Assembly: GCA_964429265.1 (NCBI GenBank)
Contig: CAYSBK010000008.1
Span: forward strand, 1 to 35,436
Direction of reading: 5' to 3'
DNA length: 35,436 nt
Source of the DNA: CAYSBK01 sp964429265
GTDB taxonomy: Bacteria; Planctomycetota; Phycisphaerae; Sedimentisphaerales; Anaerobacaceae
The notes below the pieces were generated by a model. That model saw only the letters and a program-made list of their open reading frames with translations. It was not told where the DNA came from and made no database searches. Shown one piece after another: positions 14,234-24,500 of the stretch. The position numbers and the translations under genes are program-made. How positions within the stretch are numbered: position 1 is the stretch's first letter; the number at the start of each line of letters is the position of its first letter.

Positions 14234-16735
14234 ATGAGCAGAAAGATAGCGGAATCACTGGTGGTCTGCATGTTTGCATTGTCACTGTGCGCTGCGGCGG
14301 CGCAGGCTGCGGAACAGATGTCGCCGGAGGAAATGATAAGGACCGGGAAGGGCCTCATAGGCGTTTATTACAACGGTGACGAGTTCGACGACCCCGAAAA
14401 GGGAATGATAGACGTCCTGCCAACGGTTGATTACGCCTGGGGGGGCAGCCGCGGCGGAGGATGGTCGGCGCGGTGGTTCGGCTTCATAGAGGGCCCGACG
14501 ACCGGTGAGGTAAAGTTCATCGCAGAGGCGCAGGACGGCGTTCGAGTTACGGTAGGCAACCACGTCATTATCGACGCCCTCAAGAAAGGCGGGGTTCACA
14601 GCGGCACGGTAAGTATGACGCGGGGCGAAAAGGTGCCCGTAAAAATCGAGTTTGTATCGTCGAGCAGGAAAGCCTTGCTGCGGCTTTACTGGCAGTGGGG
14701 CGACAAGGAAAAGCAGATTGTGCCGGCGTGGGCCCTGAGCCACAGCACCGAGGACCTTCCGGCGAACTTTATGGTATTCGATTACAACAGGAGGCCTTCC
14801 CGCCAGGACGACGAAGGAGGATGGGTTTATCCTGCTGATGAGTTTCCTGTGGGCGACAACGACCTTTCCAACGCGAAGATTGTGAATTTGGACGCGAAGA
14901 ACAAGGTTCTGAACAAGGCGGCGGATATGCTCGTCGACGAGATAGAACGACGCAGCCGAATCACGCTCGGCGTTGCGGCGAAGGTGCCGTCGCAGAACGT
15001 TCCGGCGATTGTAATCGGCGTAGGCAGGCAAGTGACGCAACGATTTGCGTTGCCGGCGGGATTGAAGGTTCCGCAAAAAGCGGAGGGCTATGCGATCTGG
15101 CTCGACAAGAGCACGCGAAAAACGCTTACCGTCTGCCTGGCGGGCACGGACGAAAGGGGTGCATTATTTGCCGCCGGCAGGTTGCTTCGACTTTTGAAGA
15201 TGAGCCGGGACAAGGTCGGGATCGACAACGGCATCCAAATTGCGACGGCCCCAAGATACCCGCTGCGCGGCCACCAGTTCGGGTATCGGCCTAAGACGAA
15301 TGCTTACGACGGGTGGGACATTCGAATCTGGGAACAGTACTGGCGTGATATGATAGCGTTCGGGATGAACGCGGTGGAACTTATACCTCCCAGGAGTGAC
15401 GACGCCGACGACAGTCCCCATTTTCCAAAGCCGCCGTTAGAGATGATGGTGGCGATGTCGCAGCTTGCCGACGATTACGGCCTGGACGTATGGATATGGT
15501 ATCCCGCGATAGATGACGACTATACCGACGCGGGGACCATTGAGTTCGCATTGAACGAACGCAAGGAAGTCTTCAGCAAGCTGCCGCGGATTGACGTGGT
15601 CTTCGTTCCGGGCGGGGATCCCGGCAACACGCATCCGCGGGTACTTCTGCCGTTTATGAAGAAGCAAAAAGAACTTTTGAACCGCTATCACCCAAAGGCG
15701 CAGATATGGGTGTCTCCGCAGGGCTTTGACCGAAAGGGCAAAGGCCGGGACGGTTGGCTGAAGGCCTTTTTCGACATACTGCAGAACGAGCAGCCGCAAT
15801 GGCTTGACGGGGTGGTATTCGGGCCGCAGGTGGAGACGAGCCTGGCAAACCTGAGAAAAGAGGTGCCGGCCCGATACCCGATAAGGCGATACCCGGACAT
15901 AACCCACTGCAGAAGCTGCCAGTATGCGGTACCTGACTGGGACAGTGCTTATCGAAGCACACTGGGCAGGGAACCTATCAACCCTCGGCCGCGGGCGTAC
16001 GCGAAGATCTTCAGAGACCTCCAGCAATACGCGGTTGGCTTTATCACGTACAGCGAGGGCTGCAACGACGATTTCAACAAGGTATTGTGGAGCTGCCTTG
16101 GATGGGACCCGGATATGAAGGTGGAGCAGATTACGCGGGAGTACAGCAGGTACCTTGTAAGCCCGCGTTTCGAGGAGCAATTCGCCAAGGGCCTCTTGAA
16201 CCTGGAAAAAAACTGGCAGGGCAGGACGCTGACAAATCCTTATGTCTACGAGACGCTTCGTATATTCCAGGAGATGGAAGCCAAAGCGCTGCCGCAGGAG
16301 AAACTCAACTGGCGATTCCAGCAGGGCCTGTATCGGGCGTATTACGATGCATACATAAAGGCAAGGCTCGAATACGAGACAAAGCTGAAACAGCAGGCTG
16401 TGGATGTGCTGAAACAGGCCCAGGCCGGCAACTCGCTTGAGACTATCGACAGAGCGATCGCCATTGTCGACAAGGCCGAGACCCAGCCGGTAAAGCAGCA
16501 ATGGAGGGCGAGGGTTTTTGAACTTGCCGAGGCTCTATTCCAGAGTATCAGGATGCAGTTAAGCGTCAAGAAATATCAGGCCATCCGGGTCAACAGGGGT
16601 GCGAACCTTGACAATATCGATAAGCCCCTGGCTGACCTGGACGACCTGAAGGAGTCCCTGGAAGACATTCGTGGGCTTTCGTCGGAGCAAAAGCGGCTGG
16701 CGGCCATAAAGAGAGTTATCAGGTCGCGTGATTGA
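14234..16735 (+). CDS. secreted PA14-domain protein with a TIM-barrel glycosidase-like core
   Basis: The 833 residues open with a signal peptide (cut near AQA-AEQ, residue 26). A PA14 domain follows at about 38-175 (GLIGVYYNGDEF, EAQDGVRVTVG, LRLYWQWG). Residues about 215-335 look like the alpha/beta domain that precedes the barrel in GH20 and GH67 enzymes (PAIVIGVGRQ, YAIWLD, GALFAAGRLLRLL). The barrel starts near 343 (RGHQFGYRPKTNAYDGW) and contains YGLDVWIWYP, FVPGGDPGN near 457, IWVSPQG and FITYSEGCNDD near 604. The C terminus is helical. PA14 probably binds sugar. I cannot assign a GH family or catalytic acids; acidic residues at FVPGGD and YSEGCNDD are candidates. It is the first gene of the locus, with AAAGGAG 8 nt before the ATG. 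Confidence 0.85.
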   Translation: MSRKIAESLVVCMFALSLCAAAAQAAEQMSPEEMIRTGKGLIGVYYNGDEFDDPEKGMIDVLPTVDYAWGGSRGGGWSARWFGFIEGPTTGEVKFIAEAQDGVRVTVGNHVIIDALKKGGVHSGTVSMTRGEKVPVKIEFVSSSRKALLRLYWQWGDKEKQIVPAWALSHSTEDLPANFMVFDYNRRPSRQDDEGGWVYPADEFPVGDNDLSNAKIVNLDAKNKVLNKAADMLVDEIERRSRITLGVAAKVPSQNVPAIVIGVGRQVTQRFALPAGLKVPQKAEGYAIWLDKSTRKTLTVCLAGTDERGALFAAGRLLRLLKMSRDKVGIDNGIQIATAPRYPLRGHQFGYRPKTNAYDGWDIRIWEQYWRDMIAFGMNAVELIPPRSDDADDSPHFPKPPLEMMVAMSQLADDYGLDVWIWYPAIDDDYTDAGTIEFALNERKEVFSKLPRIDVVFVPGGDPGNTHPRVLLPFMKKQKELLNRYHPKAQIWVSPQGFDRKGKGRDGWLKAFFDILQNEQPQWLDGVVFGPQVETSLANLRKEVPARYPIRRYPDITHCRSCQYAVPDWDSAYRSTLGREPINPRPRAYAKIFRDLQQYAVGFITYSEGCNDDFNKVLWSCLGWDPDMKVEQITREYSRYLVSPRFEEQFAKGLLNLEKNWQGRTLTNPYVYETLRIFQEMEAKALPQEKLNWRFQQGLYRAYYDAYIKARLEYETKLKQQAVDVLKQAQAGNSLETIDRAIAIVDKAETQPVKQQWRARVFELAEALFQSIRMQLSVKKYQAIRVNRGANLDNIDKPLADLDDLKESLEDIRGLSSEQKRLAAIKRVIRSRD

Positions 16736-16785
16736 AACTAAGTGTTGGTTAACAAGGAAAAAGAAGGATTGAAAAGGAGAGCAAC

Positions 16786-19305
16786 ATGAACAGGAAGAAA
16801 GTTTGCTGGTTGGTGTTGGGCGTGGCAATGGCACTGCTGTTGGCAGCTATGGCGGCTTCGACCACAGAGGCTGCGCTTACGGCTCAGCAAGAGCAACAAG
16901 CCAGGCAAATGATACTCGAGGGCAAGGGCCTGATCGGGATGTACTACAATGACGATGATTTCAGCAGTCCTGAAACGAGGATGATCGACCTTCTTACGAT
17001 CGTAAACCAGCAGTGGGGCGGTACTCGCGGCAGCGATTGGGCCGCCCGATGGTATGGTTTCATAGAGGGGCCGATCACCGACGAAGTAACCTTCATCGCC
17101 GAGGCAAACGACGGCATCCGCCTGACGATCGGCAGCACCGTTGTTATCGACGGCCTGAAAGAAGATGGCCCTCGCACCGGCACCGTCAAGATGGTCAAAG
17201 GCAGGAAAGACCCGGTGAAACTGGAGTTCTTTTCGTCTCGCAGAAAGGCATTGCTGCGTCTGTACTGGCAATGGCCCGGCAAGGCGAAACAGCTTGTTCC
17301 TGCAAGTGCTCTCAGCCACAGCACAGCCGACCTTCCGAAGAAGTTTTTGGTGTTCGATTACGACAACAGGCCATCCCAAAGAAGCAGGGACGAAACAGCA
17401 GTTCTGAATTTCCTGCCGCGTTTTACGGGACCCCGCCCACCTTATGCCGACACCGATTATCACGACGGGCGATTCAGGCCGGTCGTAGGTGCTCACAACT
17501 TCGAGGTGATACGCTGCAACCGCAAGCACCCGGAATGGGTAACGGATGATATTCCACATTATCCTGATGCCGGGTTCGTCAATGTCGGTTTTACGTACAA
17601 CCACCAGCCGATGATATGTTACTGGAAGGGGCTGTTCTGGGTAATTTACGAGAGCGGCCCGGTTCACGAGCACCAGTGGCCGTGCTATGCGCTGGTGACG
17701 TGGTCCAAAGACGGCAGGCACTGGCACAAGCCGCAAACAATTTTTCCTGCCGAAAAATTCCGTAACAGGCAGGAAGACAACGAGGTTCAGTACAGCATTT
17801 CGCACCAGCGTATGAACTGGTACGTGGCGCCCGACGGACGGTTGATTGCTATCGGCTTTCACGGGATGCATCCGTCGCCGAACAACGGCAAGGGCATCGG
17901 GCGGGTTGTAAGAGAAATCAAAGGCCCGGGTGATTACGGCCCCATCTACTGGGTTCGATACAACAGCTACCAGGGCTACAATAAGGATAACTCACCCCAT
18001 TATCCGTACTACAAGGAATCCCCGGACAAGGGATTCGTCAAGGCGATCGACTCGCTGCTGGCCAACAAGCTGATGGTGCAGCAGTGGTACGAAGAGGACG
18101 GCGACAAGGAAAGCGGCTTTTTCGCCCTGTCGGGTATCAGGACCCGTTGGCTGAAGGCTTTCTGCTGGTACACGCTTCCCGACAAGAGGATTGTCGGAAT
18201 GTGGAAGTGGAGGAAGATGGTCGTTGCCGACAAGTGGGAGCCCGGCCACATAAGCGAGCAGGGCACACCACGTGACATATATTACGGCGGCGCCAAGATA
18301 TGGGGACAGAAGCTGTCCGACGGTCGTTACGCCCTGGTTTACAACCCGGTCAAGAACACGAGGTTCCGTCATCCGCTGTCGGTTACGACAAGTGCCGATG
18401 GCTTGAACTTCGACACTTACTTTCTCAATGTCCAGAGTGAAACGCCGCTTATGCGCTTTGGCGGCGCAAACAAGGACGGCGGCGGCGCACAATACGTGCG
18501 CGGCATTATACCGGGTAACGGCACGCCCCCGGACGGCGCGATGTGGCTGACGTATTCGTCGAACAAGGAAGACATCTGGGTGGCACGCGTACCTGTTCCG
18601 ATTACCGGAACGGTTGAAAAGGATGTCGACGATGATTTTGAAGATATGAAATGCGGCGGCATCGTGACGAACTGGACCGTCTACAGCGGGATTTGGGTGC
18701 CGGTCGAGGTTGTCAAAGACAACGGCAACAACGTTCTCAGGCTTAAAGACAAAGCCCCGTACAACTACGCCAAGGCGGTTCGCGTATTTCCGGAAACGAC
18801 AAAGGCAAAGATTGCGTTTGACCTTTGTGTAAAGCGTGGTGGCCGCGACGGGCTTGAAATCGAGGTAGAGAATTACAAGGGCCAGCGGCCGGTTCGGATA
18901 AAAGTCGATGGTGCCGCCGGCAAGATACTGGCGAACAACGGCCCTACGTTGACAGAGGTAGCGGACATACCCGTCGGCAAGCAGGTCAGGTTCGCCATCA
19001 ATGTGGACACCGTCGCCGGCAAGTACAGCCTGCGGGTAAACAGGAAAAAGGTGCTCACCGACGCCTCGTTTGCCGAGATGCTCGACAACTCGGACAACCC
19101 GTACGGCTCGAAGTTCAAAACCCCGACGGTGGAACGCATCGAGTTTCGCACCGGTGCCTACAGGATGCAGGATTTCAGCAGGTACGGCCACAGCGGCAAC
19201 GACTTTTTGAAGGACGAACCGGACCTGCCCAATCCCGACGACCCGGTGGACGAGGCCATCTTCGACATAGACAACTTCAGGACGAGGACAAGAACGCAAC
19301 GGTAG
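16786..19305 (+). CDS. secreted PA14 plus GH145/PL42-like propeller protein
   Basis: An 839-residue protein: signal peptide (1-30), PA14 domain (about 45-185) closely similar to that of the preceding gene, propeller-like region (about 210-605) and a concanavalin-type C-terminal domain (about 610-805). The propeller shares landmarks with three paralogues downstream: VGAH (234-237), TYNHQP (270-275), SHQRMNWYVAPDGRL, GIGRVVREI, GPIYWVRYN, GAKIWGQKLSDGRYALVYN, QYVRGIIPGNGTPP and SNKEDIW. This pattern recalls GH145, later described as rhamnose-alpha-1,4-glucuronate lyases (PL42). It is the most divergent copy and the only one with PA14. AAGGAG lies 6 nt before the ATG. The exact activity is unknown. 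Confidence 0.85.
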   Translation: MNRKKVCWLVLGVAMALLLAAMAASTTEAALTAQQEQQARQMILEGKGLIGMYYNDDDFSSPETRMIDLLTIVNQQWGGTRGSDWAARWYGFIEGPITDEVTFIAEANDGIRLTIGSTVVIDGLKEDGPRTGTVKMVKGRKDPVKLEFFSSRRKALLRLYWQWPGKAKQLVPASALSHSTADLPKKFLVFDYDNRPSQRSRDETAVLNFLPRFTGPRPPYADTDYHDGRFRPVVGAHNFEVIRCNRKHPEWVTDDIPHYPDAGFVNVGFTYNHQPMICYWKGLFWVIYESGPVHEHQWPCYALVTWSKDGRHWHKPQTIFPAEKFRNRQEDNEVQYSISHQRMNWYVAPDGRLIAIGFHGMHPSPNNGKGIGRVVREIKGPGDYGPIYWVRYNSYQGYNKDNSPHYPYYKESPDKGFVKAIDSLLANKLMVQQWYEEDGDKESGFFALSGIRTRWLKAFCWYTLPDKRIVGMWKWRKMVVADKWEPGHISEQGTPRDIYYGGAKIWGQKLSDGRYALVYNPVKNTRFRHPLSVTTSADGLNFDTYFLNVQSETPLMRFGGANKDGGGAQYVRGIIPGNGTPPDGAMWLTYSSNKEDIWVARVPVPITGTVEKDVDDDFEDMKCGGIVTNWTVYSGIWVPVEVVKDNGNNVLRLKDKAPYNYAKAVRVFPETTKAKIAFDLCVKRGGRDGLEIEVENYKGQRPVRIKVDGAAGKILANNGPTLTEVADIPVGKQVRFAINVDTVAGKYSLRVNRKKVLTDASFAEMLDNSDNPYGSKFKTPTVERIEFRTGAYRMQDFSRYGHSGNDFLKDEPDLPNPDDPVDEAIFDIDNFRTRTRTQR

Positions 19306-19333
19306 TTTGAAAAACAAGGATAAGGAAAATCAG

Positions 19334-21403
19334 ATGCAATCAATTAGACAGAAAGTGTTTGTATCGTTGCTCGTGGCGTTGCAGTTTGTGGTTTGCGGTC
19401 AGCTCTGCACCGCCGGTCTAATCGGATGGTGGAAGCTGGACGAGGCAAAAGGCACAAGAGCCATCGATTCGAGCAAGAACAACCTGCACGGCGAGATATT
19501 CGGCGTAACCAAGAGGGTAAAAGGCTACGTGGGCGAAGGGGCATTGAAGCTGACCGGCGGGGGAATCAGGATCGAGGACAACCCACTGCTCAGTCCGCCT
19601 CAATTTACTGTAACGTTGTGGATAAATTGCTCCGAGAACCAACAACGATTCGCCCGGGTCTTTGAAAAAGGCCACGACAACCACGAAACCATCAATATTG
19701 CAGCAGGGGGTAACCGGATAACCTTTTCTATCAAAGACGCTCAAGGAGATAATCACGATTTAGCTGCTCCGAAACCTCTTGATGCGGGAAAGTGGTACCA
19801 TATCGCCTGTGTTTATGACCGTTCCCGGTTGCTTCTCTACACCAACGGCAAGCTCGTAAGCTCCCGTCAAATCGGGCAGGTTGCGCTGTATTCAAGTATC
19901 GGTGAGCCGTTGGTAATCGGCAACCGTCCGCCGGGTATGGAACGACCCTTAAACGCGGTCATTGACGATGTCCGGATGTATGACAGGGCCCTGTCAGCCG
20001 AGCAGATCTGGCAAATGTACGCCTGGAAAGGAGCGGACACACATACCGCCGCCCTGCCCAACCCGCCCGACCTTGCGGAAGATGTGCAACCCGGTTGCAA
20101 GCTGGGCTGGATGCCCGGCAAAAATGCCGCATCACATATACTTTATATTGGCACAGACCCCCATTCAGTCAAAATAGCTGAACGTTCGTCGAGTGAATAC
20201 AAGGGTACGTTTGATGTTAACAGCTTTGATCCGGGCAAGCTTGCCTTTGGTAAAACCTATTACTGGCGTGTCGATGAGCTGACCAATGACAACAAGCTGT
20301 ATAAAGGTCAGGTTTGGCGTTTCACGATGGTCTCGGCCAAGGCTGAGAAGCCGCAGCCGAGCAACGGCCTGAAAAACGTCTCGCAGCAGGTAAAACTGAC
20401 GTGGAAGCCGAGCAAGTTTGCCAAGGCTCACAGGCTTTACTTCGGCACTGATAAGCAGCAGGTTGAAAATGCCACCGCTTCGTCGCGGCTGTGCAAGGGC
20501 CTGTTCAAAGTGGGCCAGGAAAGCTTCGACCCGGGGCAACTGAAGGAAGGCACTTTCTATTACTGGCGGGTCGACGAGATTTCCGACATTGGTGTGGCAA
20601 AGGGTGATACGTGGAACTTCCGAACGAAAGGTGGAGACCTTGTGCTGCAAATAGACCTTGCCATACCCAAGTGCGACGGCACCGGTGTTTATCCCGGCAC
20701 GGCAAAAGAAGGCTGGACGATCTGGGCCTCGCCGCGATGGGCCGATATGTATATGCACGACGGCGACTGGTTCGGCGACAAGGATGAAGGCGTCAACGGC
20801 ACGGGTGTGCGGTTTTATCTTACCACCGGCAGCGAAGGGCAACTTGGTATAGGGGTCAAAGGTGTTTGTCGCGACAATCTCGGTGGCGGCGGCTGCCCGA
20901 AGGGAGTGGCCCAGGGCGACCCGATAGCCAATAGCTGGGCCTACGCCGTCGACTGGGCGGGGCCGTACGCAGGCGACATCACGCTTGTGATCATGGGGCT
21001 GCCGGCGGGTACCTACGAGCTTTACAGTTATCACAATCACTGGGAACCGTGTACGCAGAAGACGCGCAACTGTCTTGATTGTGTCTGCGGGATGCCTCCG
21101 ATGCCGTCGATCACGGCGCAGTCGCTGTGGGAGAAACCCGCACCCGGCTACAAGTGGCAAGGTCCGTTAGGGACGGGCAAGGGGGTTACGCCGATAGAAA
21201 ACGCCTACAATGTTGCTCCGCAGCACGTGTATTCGGATGATGAACTGGTGCCTTCCCGGATAAAGTTTGCGACGGACGGCTCGCCGGTGCTGGTGATTTA
21301 CCAGGCGGACCGGACCGAGCCGCTGTACCCGGATTGCGCCCGACCCGGCAGGGAAGGCGCCCGGGGGATTCTCAACGCGTTTGAACTGATCAAGGTTGAA
21401 TAG
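19334..21403 (+). CDS. secreted LamG and Fn3-like multidomain protein
   Basis: A 689-residue protein. After the signal peptide (1-26) a LamG/concanavalin-fold domain spans about 27-228 (LIGWWKLDEAKGTRAIDSSKNNLHG; DDVRMYDRALSAEQIW near its end). Two similar Fn3-like modules follow (about 236-332 and 336-431), each with SFDPGxL, YYWRVDE and a closing WxF. The last part (432-689) is an unrecognised domain with clustered Cys (CTQKTRNCLDCVCG) and an ending GILNAFELIKVE common to secreted planctomycete domains. It probably binds glycan or displays partners; no catalytic motif is visible. ATG 19334 has AAGGA 7 nt upstream; a TTG at 19307 in the same frame lacks such a site. Confidence 0.85.
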   Translation: MQSIRQKVFVSLLVALQFVVCGQLCTAGLIGWWKLDEAKGTRAIDSSKNNLHGEIFGVTKRVKGYVGEGALKLTGGGIRIEDNPLLSPPQFTVTLWINCSENQQRFARVFEKGHDNHETINIAAGGNRITFSIKDAQGDNHDLAAPKPLDAGKWYHIACVYDRSRLLLYTNGKLVSSRQIGQVALYSSIGEPLVIGNRPPGMERPLNAVIDDVRMYDRALSAEQIWQMYAWKGADTHTAALPNPPDLAEDVQPGCKLGWMPGKNAASHILYIGTDPHSVKIAERSSSEYKGTFDVNSFDPGKLAFGKTYYWRVDELTNDNKLYKGQVWRFTMVSAKAEKPQPSNGLKNVSQQVKLTWKPSKFAKAHRLYFGTDKQQVENATASSRLCKGLFKVGQESFDPGQLKEGTFYYWRVDEISDIGVAKGDTWNFRTKGGDLVLQIDLAIPKCDGTGVYPGTAKEGWTIWASPRWADMYMHDGDWFGDKDEGVNGTGVRFYLTTGSEGQLGIGVKGVCRDNLGGGGCPKGVAQGDPIANSWAYAVDWAGPYAGDITLVIMGLPAGTYELYSYHNHWEPCTQKTRNCLDCVCGMPPMPSITAQSLWEKPAPGYKWQGPLGTGKGVTPIENAYNVAPQHVYSDDELVPSRIKFATDGSPVLVIYQADRTEPLYPDCARPGREGARGILNAFELIKVE

Positions 21404-21512
21404 TTTCTCGGTCTGGTTTTCCGCATCGAAGCCGGTTCCCGTCCGGGCAGGACGAGGGCGGCAGATCTGCATCGATACCAAGGGACCTGAAGAGTGTAGA
21501 AGGAGATTTGTC

Positions 21513-24500
21513 ATGAGAGCAGGTCTGATCAGAAGTGTGTTTTTCGTTGTGCTTTTGTGCCTTGGGGGCGAGGCATTAGGCGGCAATCGCTACTATCAAA
21601 GCGACGGACCCGACGGCATTGTCGCTATTGAAGCAGAGCACTTCTGTTCAAAGACGACCAAGGCGGGGCATACCTGGACGTTGACAAGCGAGCCGACGGG
21701 CTTCTCCGGCTCGGGGGCGATGCTCGCAAGCCCGGACGACAACTCGGAGAATTGCGACGTAGACGAAGGGCCGAGATTGAACTTTGAGATATACTTCTGC
21801 AAAACGGGGACGCACTATCTGTGGGTTCGCGGCTACGGGATAGATGACGGTGATACCTGTCACGCAGACCTCGATGGTCAGAATATTGACAGTTGCGAAG
21901 AACTTGAATTTGAGCGTGACAAGTGGAGCTGGGTCAACCAGGCCGATGATGGCCCCGCAATAATGAATATTGAAAAACCGGGCCTGCATACGGTCAGTAT
22001 TGTTATGCGCGAAGACGGCCTGCGCGTCGACAAGATATTGCTTACGACCAACAAGCAATACGTCCCCGAAGGAACCGGCCCCGCGGAAAGCCCGAGCGGC
22101 GGTTTGATCTGCTTCAAAACCGGCACGTCGGAAGCGATTGAAAAAGACCAGACCATACGCATTCCCGTTGTACTGGTAAACGGTAAGAACGCGGTTTACA
22201 CGGTGGACTACTCGGTGAGCGGGGGCACTGCCGATGCAGCCGATTGCAAAGTCGAAGCAGGCACGCTGCGATTTGCGCCGGGCGAAAGGGAAAAATACAT
22301 AGACGTAAGAATCATCAATGATGGTGTTGATGAAGACGATGAGACGGTGGTGCTTACGCTGAGCAATGCGACCGGTCCGAACGCCCAACTGGGCGACCCG
22401 GCCAGGCACACGCACACCATCATCGACCCCAGACCGAAGGTTGGATTCAAGTCGGCCACCAGCAGCGAGTTTGAGCAGACGGGCAATGCACGCATACCGG
22501 TGGTACTTTCGGCGGCGTACGTCAAGCCGGTAACAGTGTGGTACAGGGTCGTCGGCGGTACGGCCACCGGCGGCGGTGTGGACTACAGCCTCCAGGCCGG
22601 GAAGGTGCGATTTGAGCCGGGCCAGTTACGCCGCGACATCGACATCGCCATAACTGCGGACGACAAACAAGAAGGGCTGGAAACCGTCGAACTGACGCTG
22701 TGGAAGGCCGTCAACGCCAAGCTGAGTAGTCCGACGAGGCACAGCTTCTACATATGTGAAAGAACGTACCGTGACCTCCAGGGCGCCTATTACTTCAGGT
22801 TCAACAGCGGCCAGAGGTGGGAAAAGTACGCCAAGGTCGGTGAGCATGCCGACGCTATGGTCCGCCTCGGCGAGGGGGATGACAGGCTTGTTTTCTGGCG
22901 AGGTTCGAGTTACCTGCCGTTTCTCGATACCGCAAACGGCAAACACTTTGTCGAAGTGGTCGTCCCGCAGCACGGCGACGGCGAGGGGTTGATGTTCGAT
23001 AAGACCAATAAGCATTCGCATATCCGCATTGTGGAAAACTCGCCGGCACGTGCCATCGTCGAGTGGAGGTACGTTCCCGACTTCGACAAGAAAGACCTGC
23101 AGTGGTGGACAGAGGAATATTTCACCGTTTACCCGGACGGCGTGTGCTGCAGGTCGATACACACTGGCACAGAAACGCTTGAAGAATACAAGGACCCATC
23201 ACATGCCAAGGTTCAGCAGCTATTGCTTACCAGTGCCGGTATATGCGCACTGCCGGCAAGCTGGGCCAGGCCGATAGAGTTTGACATCGACCAATCTTCG
23301 GTTGGCAGTTACGTCGATCTGGGATACGACCGAACCAGAAGGCACTACGCGCTGCAGGCCAGGTCGGCCGGTGCGCCGGCAAAGCTTCGCCTCGTCGTTG
23401 CTTCCGATGCATCCGACCCCGCCCTGTTTGTAAAAAGCTGGGGCGATGCAAGCGTCAAGGTCACTGTCAACGGGCAACCTTTTGAGAACTTCAAGGTTGG
23501 TTACGCCGCGCAAATGAACAATGACGACCTCGTTCTGTGGCTTGAGGGGGATTTCAAGAAAGGGACGCGACTGGCCGTAGAGCCTGTCGGGGGCAGTGGG
23601 CCGGTGGCTCGTCGGCCGGCGCCGGACCCTTACAAATCCGAGATACCCGATTTTCCAAAAGGTTCACCTGACCCGGGTCCGTTCGGTGCATATTACACGA
23701 CACTGAAGTACTGGAAATTGTGGGATGAGCCTTGGAGGGTCGGCGATTATGCCGATATCGTCGTGCAATTCGACCAATCGGCGGACAGGCTGGTTTTCTG
23801 GCGCGGTACGACGTACGTACCAAGCTGGTCCAACGAGGACAATCACTGGTATATGAACGAGTTCTGCGAGCGCCGTGGCGGTGACTCGGGACTGGACGGT
23901 CTTTGCGAGCCGATGCAGGACCACGACAGCAAGTTCTCGAATGTAAGGATTATCCAAAGCAGCCCGGCCCGTGCAATCGTGCACTGGAGATATTCACCCG
24001 TTACGCTTGACGGGCAGATTCCGTTCGTTGACGAAACGGGCTGGGGCGACTGCGTCGATGATTACTACTTTGTTTATCCCGACGAAACGTGCGTGCGTTA
24101 CACGACCCTTTATACCTCCCGCCCGAACGTTTTCCACGAATGGCACGAGGCGATCCCGCTGGTCAATCCGGGTACCATTCCCGAAGACGTGCTCGAGATG
24201 AAGGCGCTGTCGATGGCGAACCTCGAAGGCGATGCAAAGGTCTTGGATTTCACGAATGGGTTTCCGCCGGACAGCGAATTGGAAGACGGGTATCCAATTA
24301 TCCTGATAGGCCTCAAGGGCAACAGCAAGCCGTTCGCGATTTGCGAATCAGCCGGGCAGTGGCTCGACCCGATAAGCCGACCCGGCGATACCAGATTCAA
24401 CCACTACGACGACTGGCCCGCCTGGCCGAAAAAGTACAGGCGCAACGATTGGGAACGCGACGAAACGGGCTACAGGGTATTCTGGAAGTTTCTGCCTTCA

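Noticed and set aside
14043..14237. 64-residue frame in the leader of the polysaccharide locus
   Set aside because: No ribosome-binding site or coding character; it runs through the hairpins into the real start.
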